Source of the DNA: an uncultured Flavobacteriales bacterium
GTDB lineage: Bacteria; Bacteroidota; Bacteroidia; Flavobacteriales; UBA7430
Direction of reading: 5' to 3'
DNA length: 7,293 bases
Assembly (NCBI GenBank): GCA_913041775.1
Contig: CAJWJW010000064.1
Span: 1 to 7,293, forward strand
Of the stretch, positions 6,158 to 7,293 are shown in pieces. Each line of letters opens with the position of its first letter. The first letter of the stretch is position 1. The notes under the pieces are model-generated. The model ran no database searches and was not told the origin of the DNA. It saw only the letters and a program-made list of their open reading frames with translations. The translations under genes and the position numbers were made by a program.

Positions 6158-6961
6158 ACGTTCAATCACTTTAGTAAATAAAGTGGTTAGATGTGGTTCA
6201 GCTTTTTCTGCTGTTTCTATAATTTCCTCTATCGATACAGGTTTTAAATTATCTGGATTACATTCGTCTGTTAATACAGAAACTACTGCACAGGGTAAGC
6301 TCATATGATTGGCTACAATAACTTCGGGTACCGTAGACATACCTACTAAGTCTGCACCTAATATCTTAAGCATTCTATATTCTGCACGTGTTTCTAAAGA
6401 AGGGCCTTGCCAAGCGGCATAAACGCCTGTGTGAAATCCGCAATCTATATCTTGAGCACATTCCCATAGTAATTTATTTAAATCCTTGTCGTATGGCTGA
6501 GACATGTCTGTAAAACGAGGTCCATGTTCATTAACATTTTTTCCTCTTAAAGGATTTTCGAATAGCAAGTTAATATGATCGTCTACGATAACAAGATCAC
6601 CCTTTTTAAATTTCTCGTTAATTGCACCAGAAGCATTGGAAATTAAAAGATTACTAATTCCTAATTCTTTCATTACACGTATTGGAAACGTAATTTGTTT
6701 TGCGTTGTATCCTTCGTAATAATGAAATCTACCGTTCATAATTACCACAGACTTACCAGTAATTTCTCCAAAAATTAATTCCCCTGTATGAGATTCTACA
6801 GTAGAAATAGGAAGGTGAGGTATCTTAGAATAGGGGATACTTAACTTTATAGTACAGTTTTCTAAAAGGCCACCAAGTCCAGTTCCAAGAACAATTCCTA
6901 CTTCTGGACGTGTAAATTTGAAATTGTTAATAAAATTTAAAGCTTCTTGGATCTCTTTCAT
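6152..6961 (-). CDS. Purine nucleoside phosphorylase (trimeric PNP family)
   Basis: The 269-residue product is a complete member of the trimeric PNP/MTAP family, which cleaves purine nucleosides with phosphate to a free base and ribose 1-phosphate in the cytoplasm (purine salvage). Phosphate- and sugar-binding segments match human PNP: GTGLGGL at 26-32 (T27 for S33), GRFHYYEGY with R78 and H80, NASGAIN at 109-115, and MSTVPE with S209. The base-site glutamate is E190 in GPSLETRAE, equivalent to human E201. Two positions differ from classical PNP: D232 stands where human PNP has N243, and I244 where it has H257. Both resemble methylthioadenosine phosphorylase, so substrate range is uncertain. 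The start ATG has a poor upstream -7 match (TACTTTAG, 6977-6984 reversed). The stop codon overlaps the end of the acyl-CoA reductase gene by 6 bp. Confidence 0.9.
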   Translation of the reverse strand: MKEIQEALNFINNFKFTRPEVGIVLGTGLGGLLENCTIKLSIPYSKIPHLPISTVESHTGELIFGEITGKSVVIMNGRFHYYEGYNAKQITFPIRVMKELGISNLLISNASGAINEKFKKGDLVIVDDHINLLFENPLRGKNVNEHGPRFTDMSQPYDKDLNKLLWECAQDIDCGFHTGVYAAWQGPSLETRAEYRMLKILGADLVGMSTVPEVIVANHMSLPCAVVSVLTDECNPDNLKPVSIEEIIETAEKAEPHLTTLFTKVIERL

Positions 6962-7028
6962 AGACTAAGTTTTTGGCTAAAGTAATGAACATTATTCATA
7001 TTTAAAATGGTCTTAATTGAATAATTAT

Positions 7029-7058
7029 TTTGATAATTAATAGAATTGTGTAGATTTG
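7029..7058 (+). promoter_or_regulatory. Complete Bacteroidota promoter, rightward
   Basis: TTTG at 7029-7032 (-33) and TAGATTTG at 7051-7058 (-7, exact TAnnTTTG) are separated by 18 bases, within the usual range. This is the best promoter in the window, yet no protein-coding gene follows. Transcription should begin near 7063-7066. Confidence 0.6.
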
Positions 7059-7063
7059 GAATC

Positions 7064-7178
7064 CAATAAAGAAATAATCCAGAGTTAAAACCTACTTTAA
7101 AAGATACATATCGTTTTTATCCTTCCCCCCAGAATAGATTTTTAAAAAAGGCAAACATTTAGATGTTTGTCTTTTTTT
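7064..7178 (+). ncRNA. Candidate small RNA of about 115 nt
   Basis: A full -33/-7 promoter ends at 7058 and a strong intrinsic terminator ends at 7178. Between them I see no credible reading frame: the only ATG lies in the terminator stem. The predicted RNA could form a small AU-rich hairpin (7099-7105 with 7110-7117, one bulged G) and then has an apparently unpaired pyrimidine stretch, CCTTCCCCCC at 7121-7130, before the terminator hairpin. A hairpin, a C-rich single-stranded region and a terminator is a layout seen in trans-acting small RNAs. The start site is inferred and I recognise no known RNA family. It diverges from the phosphorylase gene, so it could also be a divergent leader-type transcript without function. 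Confidence 0.42.
7144..7178. terminator. Strong intrinsic terminator, works in either direction
   Basis: The stem GGCAAACAT / ATGTTTGTC (7150-7158 with 7163-7171, one G-T pair, loop TTAG) is extended by an A run at 7144-7149 pairing with a T run at 7172-7178, making about 15 bp. Rightward it ends the candidate small RNA; leftward it would stop read-through from the tRNA side into the phosphorylase gene. Confidence 0.82.
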
Positions 7179-7218
7179 GGGTTCAATAAGTTTCTACTTA
7201 AAAAATGATTAATTCTAT

Positions 7219-7248
7219 AAAAAAAAGTCTTCGAGAAATCGAAGACTT
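7219..7248 (-). terminator. Intrinsic terminator of the tRNA-Lys transcript
   Basis: A perfect 10-bp stem, AAGTCTTCGA (7225-7234) with TCGAAGACTT (7239-7248), closes a 4-base loop. Read leftward it is followed by a run of eight T residues (7226-7219). It begins 4 bases after the tRNA discriminator base, so the tRNA is the last gene of its transcript. Confidence 0.88.
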
Positions 7249-7252
7249 AAAG

Positions 7253-7293
7253 TGACTTGGCTGGGGCTCGAACCCAGGACCCTCTCCTTAAAA
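7253..7293 (-). tRNA. tRNA-Lys (anticodon UUU), 3' half, cut by window edge
   Basis: On the reverse strand positions 33-73 of a tRNA can be assigned: loop TTTTAA (33-38, anticodon TTT), anticodon-stem 3' strand GGAGA, five-base variable loop GGGTC, T stem CTGGG/CCCAG around TTCGAGC, acceptor 3' strand CCAAGTC and discriminator A at 7253. CCA is not encoded, as expected in this group. The 5' half, including position 32 and the D arm, lies outside the window, so Lys is read from the loop alone, with T33 at the last base. Confidence 0.8.

Noticed and set aside
7011..7041. AT-rich palindromes (AATAATTATT at 7020-7029; TTAATT / AATTAA flanks) near the small RNA promoter
   Set aside because: The two symmetries have different centres and consist only of A and T, so chance in AT-rich DNA is the simplest explanation; not called an operator.
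7163..7189. Tiny frame starting at ATG in the terminator stem (eight codons)
   Set aside because: Its start codon is buried in the hairpin and the frame crosses the T run where the transcript should end.

Overview
The window looks like ordinary chromosome from a member of the Bacteroidota, most likely Flavobacteriia. The DNA is AT-rich, the genes lack clear Shine-Dalgarno sites, several are preceded by the Bacteroidota -7 promoter element TAnnTTTG, and the proteins (relaxed-lipobox lipoproteins, an MqnE of the futalosine menaquinone route, a LuxC-like acyl-CoA reductase beside a dicluster ferredoxin) suit that group. No mobile element, CRISPR array, phage gene or defence system is visible.

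Left part (1-2482): the 5' two thirds of mqnE read leftward out of the window from a promoter at about 660. A two-gene rightward unit diverges from it: a lipid-anchored di-heme peroxidase of the CcpA/MauG family, then 6 bases later an LPP20-like lipoprotein. It closes with a strong intrinsic terminator at 2442-2482. Both products should sit in the cell envelope.

Middle (2519-5045): a BaiN/YhiN-type FAD oxidoreductase has its own promoter. It converges on a leftward pair, a 2[4Fe-4S] ferredoxin and an exported protein of unknown function that starts with GTG inside the end of the ferredoxin gene.

Right part (5046-7293): the LuxC-like acyl-CoA reductase diverges from the ferredoxin across a very short region where two -7 elements face each other. 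Its 3' end overlaps that of a purine nucleoside phosphorylase by 6 bp, tail to tail. Upstream of the phosphorylase, an apparently untranslated stretch carries a complete rightward promoter (TTTG-N18-TAGATTTG) and, about 90 bases later, a strong intrinsic terminator, which together outline a small RNA of about 115 nt. The window ends inside a leftward tRNA-Lys gene with its own terminator.

The genes are mostly separate housekeeping units rather than one pathway. The points most worth attention are the candidate small RNA, the overlapping ferredoxin/reductase promoters, and mixed PNP/MTAP-like specificity residues in the phosphorylase.
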